From: Nocardioides aromaticivorans
GTDB lineage: Bacteria; Actinomycetota; Actinomycetes; Propionibacteriales; Nocardioidaceae
Direction: 5' to 3'
DNA: 64,000 nucleotides
NCBI RefSeq assembly: GCF_013408525.1
Contig: NZ_JACBZM010000001.1
Span: 3,658,001-3,722,000, forward strand
Under the pieces are notes generated by a model. That model saw only the letters and a program-made list of their open reading frames with translations. It searched no databases and was not told the DNA's origin. Made by a program: the position numbers and the translations under genes. Positions 19,691-27,041 of the stretch are shown one piece after another. Position 1 is the stretch's first letter, and every line of letters begins with the position of its first letter.

Positions 19691-20227
19691 ATGGGTTGGG
19701 AGGACGAGCTGTTCGCGCTCTTCGACGACCTCGAGGACCAGGCGAGCGCCCTCCACGCGGCCGACCGGCTCGCCGAGGTGGCCGACCGCAGCCGCGCCGA
19801 GTACCAGCGGGTCACGCTGGCCAGCCGCCTGATGGCGAGCATCGGCACGGCCGTGACCCTCGGCCTGCGGGGCGTCGGCCCGGTGTCGGGCACGGTCGAG
19901 CGGGTCGCGGACGGCTGGCTGCTGCTGTCCGCAGGAGAGCACGACTGGGTCGTCAACGCTGCCGCGGTGACCGCCGTCGAAGGGGCGTCGGTCCGCTCCG
20001 TCCCCGAGCTGGCGTGGTCACCGCTGACCCGGCTGGGCCTCGCCTCCGCGCTGCGCCGGATCGCCGAGGCGGGGGAGGAGTGCGTGGTCCACCTCGCCGA
20101 CGGAGGCCGTCACGACGGCGTCCTGCGCCGGGTCGGGGCGGACTTCTGCGAGCTCGTCGAGGGTGAGGACCGGCGTACGGTGCTGATCGCCTTCACGGCG
20201 CTCGCCGCGGCTCAGTCGCGCGCGTGA
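19691..20227 (+). CDS. Conserved unknown cytoplasmic protein next to the LysM/Rv3235 pair
   Basis: A 178-residue protein of no family I can name. An acidic helical N-terminus (MGWEDELFALFDDLEDQASAL) is followed by two similar beta-rich blocks. The first is GTAVTLGLRGVGPVSGTVERVADGWLLLS and the second ECVVHLADGGRHDGVLRRVGADFCELV, suggesting two Sm- or SH3-like barrels. There is no signal peptide or membrane segment. The ATG at 19691 has GAAGGTGG as ribosome site. It is divergent from the LysM gene. The IS30 element sits immediately downstream and leaves the coding sequence intact. Confidence 0.7.
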   Translation: MGWEDELFALFDDLEDQASALHAADRLAEVADRSRAEYQRVTLASRLMASIGTAVTLGLRGVGPVSGTVERVADGWLLLSAGEHDWVVNAAAVTAVEGASVRSVPELAWSPLTRLGLASALRRIAEAGEECVVHLADGGRHDGVLRRVGADFCELVEGEDRRTVLIAFTALAAAQSRA

Positions 20228-20267
20228 GGCCACCGATCGGGCAGGAACTGCAGCTGGCTGGCCGGCA

Positions 20268-20289
20268 GGTTCAAGTGGTCTAAGCAACG
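20268..20289 (+). repeat. IS30 left terminal inverted repeat
   Basis: Matches 21536-21557 in reverse complement at 17 of 22 positions. Confidence 0.7.
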
Positions 20290-20310
20290 CTGATTGAGGT
20301 GGTGTTGCTG

Positions 20311-21534
20311 ATGGGCATGCGGGTGATCGGTGAGGACGTCCGCGAGGAGTTCTACGACTTGGTCTGTGCGGGGATGCCGCTGATCACGGCTGCGGCTGCT
20401 GTCGGCGTGTCCCGCGGGACCGCGCTGTCGTGGTGGCAATCCTCGATTCCCATGTGGCCGAAGAACTCATCCAAACCGGGCGGGCTGGCAGACACCGCAC
20501 CGACACGGACGATCGGCGATCCCCGCCTGGCCGACCGCAGACGACGCTCGTTGTCGAGCGAGGACCGCTCAGTCATCGCGGTCGGGCTGCGGATGGAGCT
20601 GTCCTACGGCCAGATCGGCGCCCTGATCGGCCGGAACAAGTCGGTGGTGAGTCGCGAGGTCGCCCGCAACCGCGGACCGGATGGCACCTACTGGGCGCCT
20701 GTCGCACATCGTGCAGCCCACGAGCGTCGGCGGCGGCCCAAAGAGTTCCGGCTGATCGCCGAGTCGCGCCTGTGCCGGCGGATCGAAGCCTGGATGGACG
20801 ACGGTTGGTCACCGAAACTGATCGCCCGGGTGCTGCGCGAGGAGTCACCACACATGATCATGGGCCGGGTGTCGCACGAGACGATCTACCAGGCGCTCTA
20901 CGTCCAGACCCGCGGGTCGTTGCGCAAGGACCTCTACCGACAGCTGTCGACCAAACGGCCCCACCGGCAGGCCCGAGGCACCGGCCGGCGTGGTCCCTCG
21001 CCGTACAAGGAAGCGTTCAAGATCAGTCAGCGTCCTGCCGAGGTCACCGACCGTGCCGTGCCAGGCCACTGGGAAGGCGACCTGATCATGGGCCCTCCTG
21101 GCACTCCCGCGGTCGGGACCCTGGTGGAGCGCTCGACCCGGTTCACGATCCTGTTGCACCTGCCCGGACGTCACGACGCGGAGTCCGTCGCGGCGGTGAT
21201 GATCCGCGAGATGGGCGAGTTGCCCGAGCACCTGCGCCGCTCGCTGACCTGGGACCGTGGCACCGAGCTGGCTCGCTACGACAAGATCCAGGTCGAGCTC
21301 GACATGCCGGTCTACTTCTGCGATCCCCACTCGCCGTGGCAACGCGGGACCAACGAGAACACCAACCGGCTCCTGCGGCACTGGCTGACCAAGGGCACCG
21401 ACCTGTCCCGGTTCACCGCAGCCGACCTACGCCGGATCGCTGCGACCCTCAACGCCCGACCACGCCCTACGCTGGACATGCGAACCCCAGCCCAAGCGCT
21501 GGACGCACTGCTGTCAAACCCGGCAGCAGCATGA
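20311..21534 (+). CDS. IS30-family transposase
   Basis: DDE transposase of 407 residues from the ATG at 20311 (an in-frame GTG at 20299 is an alternative). The N-terminal helix-turn-helix (AAAAVGVSRGTALSWWQ) and a second HTH (YGQIGALIGRNKSVVSREVARN) are typical IS30 DNA-binding parts. The catalytic triad is visible: first Asp in GHWEGDLIMG, second Asp in LTWDRGTELA, and Glu in RGTNENTNRLLR. The conserved spacing and the DMRTPAQALD tail indicate an intact enzyme. It probably binds the terminal repeats and moves the element by circular intermediates, as known for IS30. Nothing suggests truncation. Confidence 0.95.
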   Translation: MGMRVIGEDVREEFYDLVCAGMPLITAAAAVGVSRGTALSWWQSSIPMWPKNSSKPGGLADTAPTRTIGDPRLADRRRRSLSSEDRSVIAVGLRMELSYGQIGALIGRNKSVVSREVARNRGPDGTYWAPVAHRAAHERRRRPKEFRLIAESRLCRRIEAWMDDGWSPKLIARVLREESPHMIMGRVSHETIYQALYVQTRGSLRKDLYRQLSTKRPHRQARGTGRRGPSPYKEAFKISQRPAEVTDRAVPGHWEGDLIMGPPGTPAVGTLVERSTRFTILLHLPGRHDAESVAAVMIREMGELPEHLRRSLTWDRGTELARYDKIQVELDMPVYFCDPHSPWQRGTNENTNRLLRHWLTKGTDLSRFTAADLRRIAATLNARPRPTLDMRTPAQALDALLSNPAAA

Positions 21535-21535
21535 C

Positions 21536-21557
21536 CGTTGCTTACACCGATTGACCT
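21536..21557 (-). repeat. IS30 right terminal inverted repeat
   Basis: Begins CGTTGCTTACACCGATTGAC, immediately after the transposase stop; the inverse of the left end with five mismatches. Confidence 0.7.
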
Positions 21558-21569
21558 TCCAGCCTGAAG

Positions 21570-21597
21570 TGTTGCGGATTGGTCCCAAACCGCAACA
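21570..21597. terminator. Hairpin between IS30 and tatB
   Basis: GTTGCGG pairs with CCGCAAC and, after an A-A mismatch, TTGG pairs with CCAA around a 2-nt loop. It is placed downstream of tatB and outside the IS end. A GTGACGTCAC palindrome at about 21599-21608 follows. Confidence 0.5.
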
Positions 21598-21636
21598 AGT
21601 GACGTCACCACGACGCCACCGGTGACGTCGCCCCCG

Positions 21637-21987
21637 CTACGTCGCGTCGATGTCGTACGGCGGCCGCTCGCCCTCGGCCAGCGGCTCGGGGCGCTCGACG
21701 TCGGGCGCGTCCTCGCGGATGACGTCCTCGAGCTCGTCCAGCTCGGCCATCGCCTCCGCGATGTGCTTGCGGACGATCGCGCGCGGGTCGAGGTCGGACA
21801 GCTCGAGGTCGGCGTACTCCGGGCCGAGCTCGTTGCGCAGCTCGTCGCGGGCGTTGTTGGCGAACTTGCGCAGCTCGCGGATGAAGCGTCCGGCCTGCTG
21901 GGCGAGCTCGGGCAACCGGTCCGGGCCGAAGACGAGCACGGCGAGGAAGGCGATGACGACGAGCTCGCCGAAGCCGATTCCGAACAT
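21637..21987 (-). CDS. tatB: Sec-independent translocase subunit TatB
   Basis: Membrane subunit of the twin-arginine translocase that, with TatC, recognises folded cargo carrying RR signal peptides. 116 residues. The single N-terminal membrane helix MFGIGFGELVVIAFLAVLVF is followed by the conserved GPDRLPELAQQAGRFIRELRKF hinge and amphipathic helix. An acidic helical C-terminus (AEAMAELDELEDVIRED) is longer than in TatA, hence TatB. The next gene upstream in transcription is mrp, ending 64 nt before this start. The tatB, mrp and MgtE-like neighbourhood is recurrent in actinobacteria. Confidence 0.93.
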   Translation of the reverse strand: MFGIGFGELVVIAFLAVLVFGPDRLPELAQQAGRFIRELRKFANNARDELRNELGPEYADLELSDLDPRAIVRKHIAEAMAELDELEDVIREDAPDVERPEPLAEGERPPYDIDAT

Positions 21988-22051
21988 CGTGGTCCCCTGC
22001 CTGGCCCGCGCCGTGTCGCCCGTGTGGTCCGTGTCGCCCGCGTGGTCCGGA

Positions 22052-23236
22052 TCAGAACTTGCTGGTCGGCGTCAGGCCGAGCTGCATCCCGGCCAGGCCG
22101 CGGCCGCGGCCGTCGAGCCGGTCGGCGATCGCGGTGAGCGCGGTGGCCGCCGGTGAGGTCGGGTCCGACTCGACGATCGGCTTGCCGGCGTCGCCGCCCT
22201 CGCGCAGCGAGACGTCGAGGGGGATCGAGCCGAGCAGCGGGACGTCGTACCCGAAGCGCTGCGACAGCGTCTCGGCGACCCGGTCGCCGCCGCCGGAGCC
22301 GAAGATCTCCAGCTTGTGCTCCTTGCCCTCGGCCGCGCAGTGGGGGCAGGGGAGGTAGGACATGTTCTCGACGACGCCGACGACGCGCTGGTGCATCATC
22401 GAGGCCATCGTGCCGGCCCGTTCGGCGACCTCGGCGGCCGCCTCCTGCGGGGTGGTCACGACGACCACCTCGGCGCCGGGCAGGTGCTGGCCCAGCGAGA
22501 TCGCCACGTCGCCGGTGCCCGGGGGCAGGTCGAGCAGCAGGACGTCGAGGTCGCCCCAGTAGACGTCGGCGAGCATCTGGACGAGCGCGCGGTCGAGCAT
22601 CGGTCCGCGCCAGGCGACGACCTGCTCGCGCTTGGGCTTGAGCATGCCGATCGAGATGACGGAGACGCCGGAGGCCGTCGGCACCGGCATGATCAGGTCC
22701 TCGACCTGGGTCGGGCGGGAGTCGGCGACGCCCAGCATCGCCGGCACCGAGTGGCCGTAGATGTCGGCGTCGACCACGCCGACCTTGCGGCCGGCCTTGG
22801 CCAGCGCGAGGGCGAGGTTGACCGTCACCGACGACTTGCCGACGCCGCCCTTGCCGGAGGCGATCGCGAAGACCTTGGTGAGCGAGCCGGGCTTGGCGAA
22901 CGGGATCTCCCGCTCGGCCTGGCCTCCGCGCAGCGTCTCGTGCAGGCCGGAGCGCTGCTCGGCCGTCATCACGCCGAGCTCGACGTTGACGTTGGTCACG
23001 CCGGGGACGGCGGCGACCGCGGCGGTGACGTCGCGGGTGATGGTGTCCTTGAGCGGGCAGCCGGCGACCGTCAGCAGCGCCTTGACCGAGACGACGGAGC
23101 CACCGTCGCCCGGCGCGATGTCGACACTGTCGACCATCCCGAGCTCGGTGATCGGCCGCTTGATCTCCGGGTCGTTGACCCGGCTCAGGGCCGTCATGAC
23201 CTGCTCGACGGACGGGAACTGCTGCGCACTGCTCAC
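22052..23236 (-). CDS. mrp: Mrp/ApbC-type iron-sulfur carrier ATPase
   Basis: P-loop ATPase of the Mrp/NBP35 family that holds and transfers iron-sulfur clusters, 394 residues. An N-terminal DUF59/MIP18 domain (about 1-90, with TVAGCPLKDTI) precedes the deviant Walker A GKGGVGKSS near residue 123. The family's CPHC metal-binding motif appears in MSYLPCPHCAAEG. SQRFGYDVPLLGSIPLD is the C-terminal signature. The GTG at 23236 is preferred: TAGACT ends 8 nt upstream, and the longer TTG start at 23245 would lie inside that promoter. Housekeeping role in Fe-S protein maturation. Confidence 0.93.
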   Translation of the reverse strand: MSSAQQFPSVEQVMTALSRVNDPEIKRPITELGMVDSVDIAPGDGGSVVSVKALLTVAGCPLKDTITRDVTAAVAAVPGVTNVNVELGVMTAEQRSGLHETLRGGQAEREIPFAKPGSLTKVFAIASGKGGVGKSSVTVNLALALAKAGRKVGVVDADIYGHSVPAMLGVADSRPTQVEDLIMPVPTASGVSVISIGMLKPKREQVVAWRGPMLDRALVQMLADVYWGDLDVLLLDLPPGTGDVAISLGQHLPGAEVVVVTTPQEAAAEVAERAGTMASMMHQRVVGVVENMSYLPCPHCAAEGKEHKLEIFGSGGGDRVAETLSQRFGYDVPLLGSIPLDVSLREGGDAGKPIVESDPTSPAATALTAIADRLDGRGRGLAGMQLGLTPTSKF

Positions 23237-23244
23237 GACACGCA

Positions 23245-23250
23245 AGTCTA
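23245..23250 (-). promoter_or_regulatory. -10-like TAGACT before mrp
   Basis: Minus-strand TAGACT ends 8 nt before the GTG at 23236. It lies in the 12-base gap between the stop of the DUF1003 gene and mrp. Confidence 0.48.
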
Positions 23251-23805
23251 GGCAGTGGGCGGCTGGGACTGTTCCTCGGCGTCCTCGTGAGACGCCGCAC
23301 GATCCTCCTCGCGCTCCTCGGCGCGCTCGTCGAGGTCGGCGAGCAGGGAGCGCAGCTCGGAACGGATGTAGTCGCGGGTGGCGACCTCGCCGACCGCCAT
23401 GCGCAGCGACGCCATCTCCCGGGCGAGGAACTCCATGTCCGCGTGGGCCCGGGCGTCGGCCTGCCGGTCCTGCTCCGCGACCACCCGGTCACGCGCCTCC
23501 TGGCGGTTCTGCGCGAGCAGGATGAGCGGGGCGGCGTACGACGCCTGCAGGCTCAGCATCAGGGTCAGGAAGATGAACGGGTAGTCGTCCCAGCGCAGGT
23601 CCTCGGGCGCGGCGAGGTTCCAGCCGACCCACACGACGACGAACAGAGTCATGTAGATGAGGAAGGTCGCGGTGCCCATGAACCGCGCGAACTGCTCGGC
23701 GAAGATGCCGAACGCGTCCTTGTTGAACGTCGGGCGCCGGACCAGCTGGCGGCGCTGGTCGCGCGGGGTGTCCAGCCGCTCGGCGGTGGGGCGCGTGCTG
23801 CTCAT
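23248..23805 (-). CDS. DUF1003 membrane protein
   Basis: A 185-residue membrane protein of the DUF1003 family, function unknown. Two membrane helices are visible: ARFMGTATFLIYMTLFVVVWVGWN and the YPFIFLTLMLSLQASYAAPLI segment with the conserved YAAPLILLAQNRQ hallmark. A long charged C-terminal helix rich in Arg/Glu follows (RDYIRSELRSLLADLDERAEERE). The ATG overlaps the stop of the upstream MgtE-like gene by four bases, so the two are translationally coupled. This pairing with MgtE-like proteins is common in actinobacteria and suggests a joint role at the membrane, possibly in magnesium handling (inference). Confidence 0.88.
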   Translation of the reverse strand: MSSTRPTAERLDTPRDQRRQLVRRPTFNKDAFGIFAEQFARFMGTATFLIYMTLFVVVWVGWNLAAPEDLRWDDYPFIFLTLMLSLQASYAAPLILLAQNRQEARDRVVAEQDRQADARAHADMEFLAREMASLRMAVGEVATRDYIRSELRSLLADLDERAEEREEDRAASHEDAEEQSQPPTA

Positions 23806-25064
23806 CGCGTGCCCCCGGTCCGCGACGAGCGCGCCCGGTCGCGCCAGTTGGTCGGCAGCATGTGGTCGAGCAGGTCGTCGACGGTGACGGCGCCCAACAG
23901 GCGCTTGTCCTCGTCGACTACCGGCGCCGCCACGAGGTTGTACGTCGCCAGGTGGGCCGCGACCTCCTCGATGGTCGACTCGGGGCGCAGCGGCTCGAGC
24001 GAGTCGTCCAGCGCCCCGGCGACCAGGGTCGAGGGGGGCTCGCGCAGCAGCCGCTGGATGTGCGCGACGCCGAGGAACTTCCCCGTCGGCGTCTCCAGCG
24101 GCGGGCGGCACACGTAGACCAGCGCCGCGGCGGCCGGGGTCAGCTCCGGGTTGCGCACGTGGGCGAGGGCGTCGGCGATGGTCGCGTCCGGGCCGAGGAT
24201 CACCGGCTCGGAGGTCATCATGCCGCCGGCGGTGTCCTCGACGTAGGACATCAGGCGGCGCACGTCCTCGGCCTCCTCGGGCTCCATCAGCTCGAGCAGG
24301 ATCTCCGCGGTCTCGGGCGGCAGGTCGCGGACCAGGTCGGCGGCGTCGTCGGGGGACATCTCCTCGAGGACGTCGGCGGCACGCTCGGAGTCGAGGCCCT
24401 TGAGGATCTCGACCTGGTCGTCCTCGGGCATCTCCTCGAGGACGTCGGCGAGCCGCTCGTCGTCGAGCGCCAGCGCGACGGCGGTCCGCCGCTCCGCCGG
24501 CAGGTCGTGCAGGATGTTGGCCGCGTCGGCGGGCCGCATCTCGTTGAGGGCGGCGATCAGGTGGGTGGCGCCCTGGGTGTCGTCGACCCGGCTGAGGCCG
24601 GTCACGTCGCGCCACTCGACGACATGGGTCTGGCCCCGGCGGCGGAAGCCCTTGGACGGCTCGGCCACCGCGACCCGGCTGAGCACCCAGTCGCGGTTGC
24701 GCGCGGGCTCCATCGCGACGTCGTACACGGAGCCGGTGACGCCGGAGTCCTTGATGGTCACGGTGCGGTCGAGCATCTGCCCGATCACGAGCGTCTCGGT
24801 CGAGCGCTGCTCGAAGCGGCGCATGTTGAGCAGCCCGGTCGTGTAGACGTGGCCGCTGTCGATATTGGTCACCCGCGTCATCGGGACGAAGATCCGGCGC
24901 CGGCCGAACACCTCGGCGACCATGCCGAGCACGCGCGGCTGGGTCCCCTCAGCGCGCATGGCGACGACGAGGTCGCGGACCTTCCCGACCTGGTCCCCCT
25001 GGGGGTCGAAGATCGGGAGTCCGACCAGCCTGGCCGCGAACACGCGGGACGGGGTGGTGCTCAC
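23802..25064 (-). CDS. PRC-barrel, MgtE N-domain and CBS protein lacking membrane helices
   Basis: A 420-residue cytoplasmic protein built from magnesium-sensor parts. A PRC-barrel-like N-terminus (LVGLPIFDPQGDQVGKVRDLVV) is followed by a second similar segment. The MgtE N-terminal superhelical domain lies at about 165-275, with repeated LPAERRTAVALALDDERLADVLEEMPEDD-type helices (acidic, LEEM repeats). A CBS pair with GGMMTSEPVILGPDATIADAL comes last. The pore helices of MgtE channels are absent, so it is not itself a transporter. It could regulate the coupled DUF1003 membrane protein (inference). The GTG at 25064 is chosen because TAGCGT ends 8 nt before it. Confidence 0.88.
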   Translation of the reverse strand: MSTTPSRVFAARLVGLPIFDPQGDQVGKVRDLVVAMRAEGTQPRVLGMVAEVFGRRRIFVPMTRVTNIDSGHVYTTGLLNMRRFEQRSTETLVIGQMLDRTVTIKDSGVTGSVYDVAMEPARNRDWVLSRVAVAEPSKGFRRRGQTHVVEWRDVTGLSRVDDTQGATHLIAALNEMRPADAANILHDLPAERRTAVALALDDERLADVLEEMPEDDQVEILKGLDSERAADVLEEMSPDDAADLVRDLPPETAEILLELMEPEEAEDVRRLMSYVEDTAGGMMTSEPVILGPDATIADALAHVRNPELTPAAAALVYVCRPPLETPTGKFLGVAHIQRLLREPPSTLVAGALDDSLEPLRPESTIEEVAAHLATYNLVAAPVVDEDKRLLGAVTVDDLLDHMLPTNWRDRARSSRTGGTR

Positions 25065-25072
25065 GCTGGCCA

Positions 25073-25078
25073 ACGCTA
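25073..25078 (-). promoter_or_regulatory. -10-like TAGCGT before the MgtE-like gene
   Basis: Minus-strand TAGCGT ends 8 nt before the GTG at 25064. The divergent lipoprotein gene starts 70 nt away. Confidence 0.45.
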
Positions 25079-25122
25079 CCGCCGGACCGCGCGAACCCGG
25101 CTCCGGCGCCCCGCATGGCCAC

Positions 25123-25128
25123 TACGCT
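25123..25128 (+). promoter_or_regulatory. -10-like TACGCT before the lipoprotein gene
   Basis: TACGCT ends 6 nt before the ATG at 25135; leaderless promoter candidate. Confidence 0.48.
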
Positions 25129-25134
25129 TGCTCC

Positions 25135-25554
25135 ATGGGTGCACGAATGACGGCCTGGGCGGGCCTGGCCACCGCCGCGACGCTGCTCCTCGCGGGCTGC
25201 GGATCCGACGACGACGGCACGGCCGACGACACCAGCTCGCCGACCGTGACCACCTCCGAGTCCTCGACGGCCGCTTCCGCGACCCCGTCGCCGACCACCA
25301 CGCCGGCCCCGGCCGGCACGCCGGAGTGCGCCGACGTCTGGCAGGCCGGCGGCAAGCTGCCGCGGGCCTACGGCGGTTGCGCCGCCGACGGGCTGCTCGT
25401 CGCGCCCGACGGGCTGGGCTGCTCCTCGGGCCAGACGATCGTGCGGTACGACGAGCGGTTCTGGGCCGTCCGTGGCGGCACCATCTCCGGCGGGGACGTT
25501 GCGCTCACGCAGTCGAAGGAGTACAAGGACGCGGTCGCTACCTGTCGCGGATGA
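25135..25554 (+). CDS. Small predicted lipoprotein, function unknown
   Basis: A 139-residue exported protein with a lipobox (TLLLAGCGSDDD, Cys at about residue 22) and a Thr/Ser/Pro linker. A small folded domain starts at TPECADVWQAGGKLP. Four further cysteines (ECAD, GGCAAD, LGCSSG, ATCRG) suggest two disulfide bonds outside the membrane. I do not recognise the family. The ATG at 25135 is supported by its leaderless-type promoter; the in-frame ATG at 25147 would remove only four residues. It is not coupled to a neighbour. Confidence 0.75.
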   Translation: MGARMTAWAGLATAATLLLAGCGSDDDGTADDTSSPTVTTSESSTAASATPSPTTTPAPAGTPECADVWQAGGKLPRAYGGCAADGLLVAPDGLGCSSGQTIVRYDERFWAVRGGTISGGDVALTQSKEYKDAVATCRG

Positions 25555-25577
25555 CGTTTTCGCCTGTCACCGTGGGT

Positions 25578-25583
25578 TAAGGT
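25578..25583 (+). promoter_or_regulatory. -10-like TAAGGT giving a long leader for the PLD-like gene
   Basis: TAAGGT predicts a transcript start near 25590, about 88 nt before the GTG at 25678. The leader contains a GCAAC/GTTGC hairpin (around 25622-25634) and a GGAGG ribosome site at 25665-25670. Confidence 0.4.
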
Positions 25584-25677
25584 ACCCGGCGTGGGAGGGC
25601 CCGGTCCGGCCCTTGGGCAGCAACGGCGTTGCCAACCAGCATCCGGTACCCAAAAGGACCCTCGGAGGTCGTTCAAC

Positions 25678-27039
25678 GTGCGTCGCCTGCTCTTGGTGCT
25701 CGTGACTGTCGTCCTGTTCCTGCCACTCGGTCGGGCGGTCCCAGCCGCCGACGCGAGCCCGGTGGTCGAGCAGGTCGCCCCCGCCCGCGCCGCTGCCGCT
25801 GCAGCCGGTCCCTACACGTGCTGGCGCTCCGCGACCGCCACGTGCCGGATCACCGGGGGTGTCACGTTCAGCTCCGCCAACGGCACCCGCGCGCAGAAGT
25901 GGGCGATCATCAACAAGATCATCTCGACGATCCGTCGGACGCCGTCGAGCGGCTCGATCCAGATCATGAGCTGGAACATCATGTCCGACTCCGCCGTGAG
26001 CGCGCTGATCGACGCCGCGCAGCGCGGTGTCCGGGTCCGCGTGATCATGGACGCGGCCAACCAGAGCCGGGACGTCCCGAACCCGGGCTTCACCAAGCTC
26101 GTGCGCGGGCTGCGTGCGGCCAACGCGGCCAAGTCGTCGAAGTTCCCGACCAGCCGCTACAGCTACGCGAAGAAGTGCGCCGGCTCCTGCCGTCGCGGCG
26201 TCGCCGCGTCCGCGCACTCGAAGTACTACATGTTCTCCAAGGTCGGCGCCTCGCGGAACGTCGTGATGCAGGGCTCGGCCAACCTGACCAACGCCGCCGC
26301 CGGCAACCAGTGGAACGACCTCTACACCTACGTCGACAACGCCGGGCTCTACAAGTGGGTCAACGGCGTCTACAACCAGATGTGGCGCGACCAGTACGTC
26401 AGCCCCACCTGGGTGTCGTACAAGCAGCCGACCTACGAGCTCCACTTCTCGCCGCGCCTCAGCGGTGAGACGGACCCGCTGACCTACCAGCTCCAGCACG
26501 TGACGTGCACCGGAGCCTCCGGCGCCGGCACGAGCGGTGGCCGCACCATCATCCGCGCCGCTCCGGACGTCTTCCGCGGCACGTGGGGCATGACGGTCGC
26601 CAAGGAGTTGCGTCGCCTCTGGAACAACGGCTGCAACGTCAAGGTCGGCTACACCGTCATCGGCGTCGACGTGAAGAAGTACCTCACCAGCACCGCCGGC
26701 CGCGGCCCGGTCCCGCTGCGCCAGCTCGCCCAGGACGCCGACGGCGACGGTGAGTTCGACAAGTACTTCCACCTCAAGGCGTGGACGATCAACGGCCGCT
26801 CCGACGCCAGCGGCAGCGACGACAAGAGCTACTGGTGGACGCTCCAGGGCTCCTCGAACGTCTCGGACCTGTCGAAGATCTCCGACGAGAACATCGGCGT
26901 CTTCAAGTACCGTTCGGTCACCCTGAAGTACCAGAACTACATCGACACCTGGTTCACGAACCCGCCGCGTAGCCGGCCGCTGCTGCCGGGCATCGACCCC
27001 GCGAAGGTCGACCCCTACGCGAACATGGAGATGGACTGA
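25678..27039 (+). CDS. Secreted phospholipase D-like protein
   Basis: Exported two-domain PLD-superfamily protein, 453 residues. A signal peptide (RRLLLVLVTVVLFLPLG, to about residue 24) is followed by two phosphodiesterase lobes. Lobe one has HSKYYMF at 180-186 and GSANLTN at about 199-205. Lobe two has HLKAWT at 365-370 and GSSNVSD. The paired HxK motifs define the family, but the Asp expected four residues after each Lys is Ser in lobe one and Asn in lobe two. Activity may therefore be altered. It probably cleaves or transfers phosphodiesters outside the cell; lipid, nucleic acid or teichoic acid are all possible. The GTG at 25678 has GGAGG upstream. The LicD-methyltransferase gene begins 2 nt after its stop. 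Confidence 0.85.
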   Translation: MRRLLLVLVTVVLFLPLGRAVPAADASPVVEQVAPARAAAAAAGPYTCWRSATATCRITGGVTFSSANGTRAQKWAIINKIISTIRRTPSSGSIQIMSWNIMSDSAVSALIDAAQRGVRVRVIMDAANQSRDVPNPGFTKLVRGLRAANAAKSSKFPTSRYSYAKKCAGSCRRGVAASAHSKYYMFSKVGASRNVVMQGSANLTNAAAGNQWNDLYTYVDNAGLYKWVNGVYNQMWRDQYVSPTWVSYKQPTYELHFSPRLSGETDPLTYQLQHVTCTGASGAGTSGGRTIIRAAPDVFRGTWGMTVAKELRRLWNNGCNVKVGYTVIGVDVKKYLTSTAGRGPVPLRQLAQDADGDGEFDKYFHLKAWTINGRSDASGSDDKSYWWTLQGSSNVSDLSKISDENIGVFKYRSVTLKYQNYIDTWFTNPPRSRPLLPGIDPAKVDPYANMEMD

Positions 27040-27041
27040 CC

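Larger units (their letters stand above)
20268..21557 (+). mobile_element. IS30-family insertion sequence
   Basis: One IS30-type transposase gene is bounded by imperfect terminal inverted repeats: GGTTCAAGTGGTCTAAGCAACG at 20268-20289, whose right partner (21536-21557, read in reverse complement) shares 17 of 22 bases including the inner TAAGCAACG. Outer limits are uncertain by several bases, and I see no convincing target-site duplication. The element is less GC-biased at third codon positions than its neighbours, consistent with recent arrival. It lies between two intact genes, so no disruption is visible. Confidence 0.8.

Noticed and set aside
20212..20267. Remnant of a minus-strand gene truncated by IS30 (open frame ending PDRWPHARD)
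   Set aside because: Only about 18 codons lie outside the IS, overlapping the end of the plus-strand gene, and no matching upstream part is found to the right of the IS.
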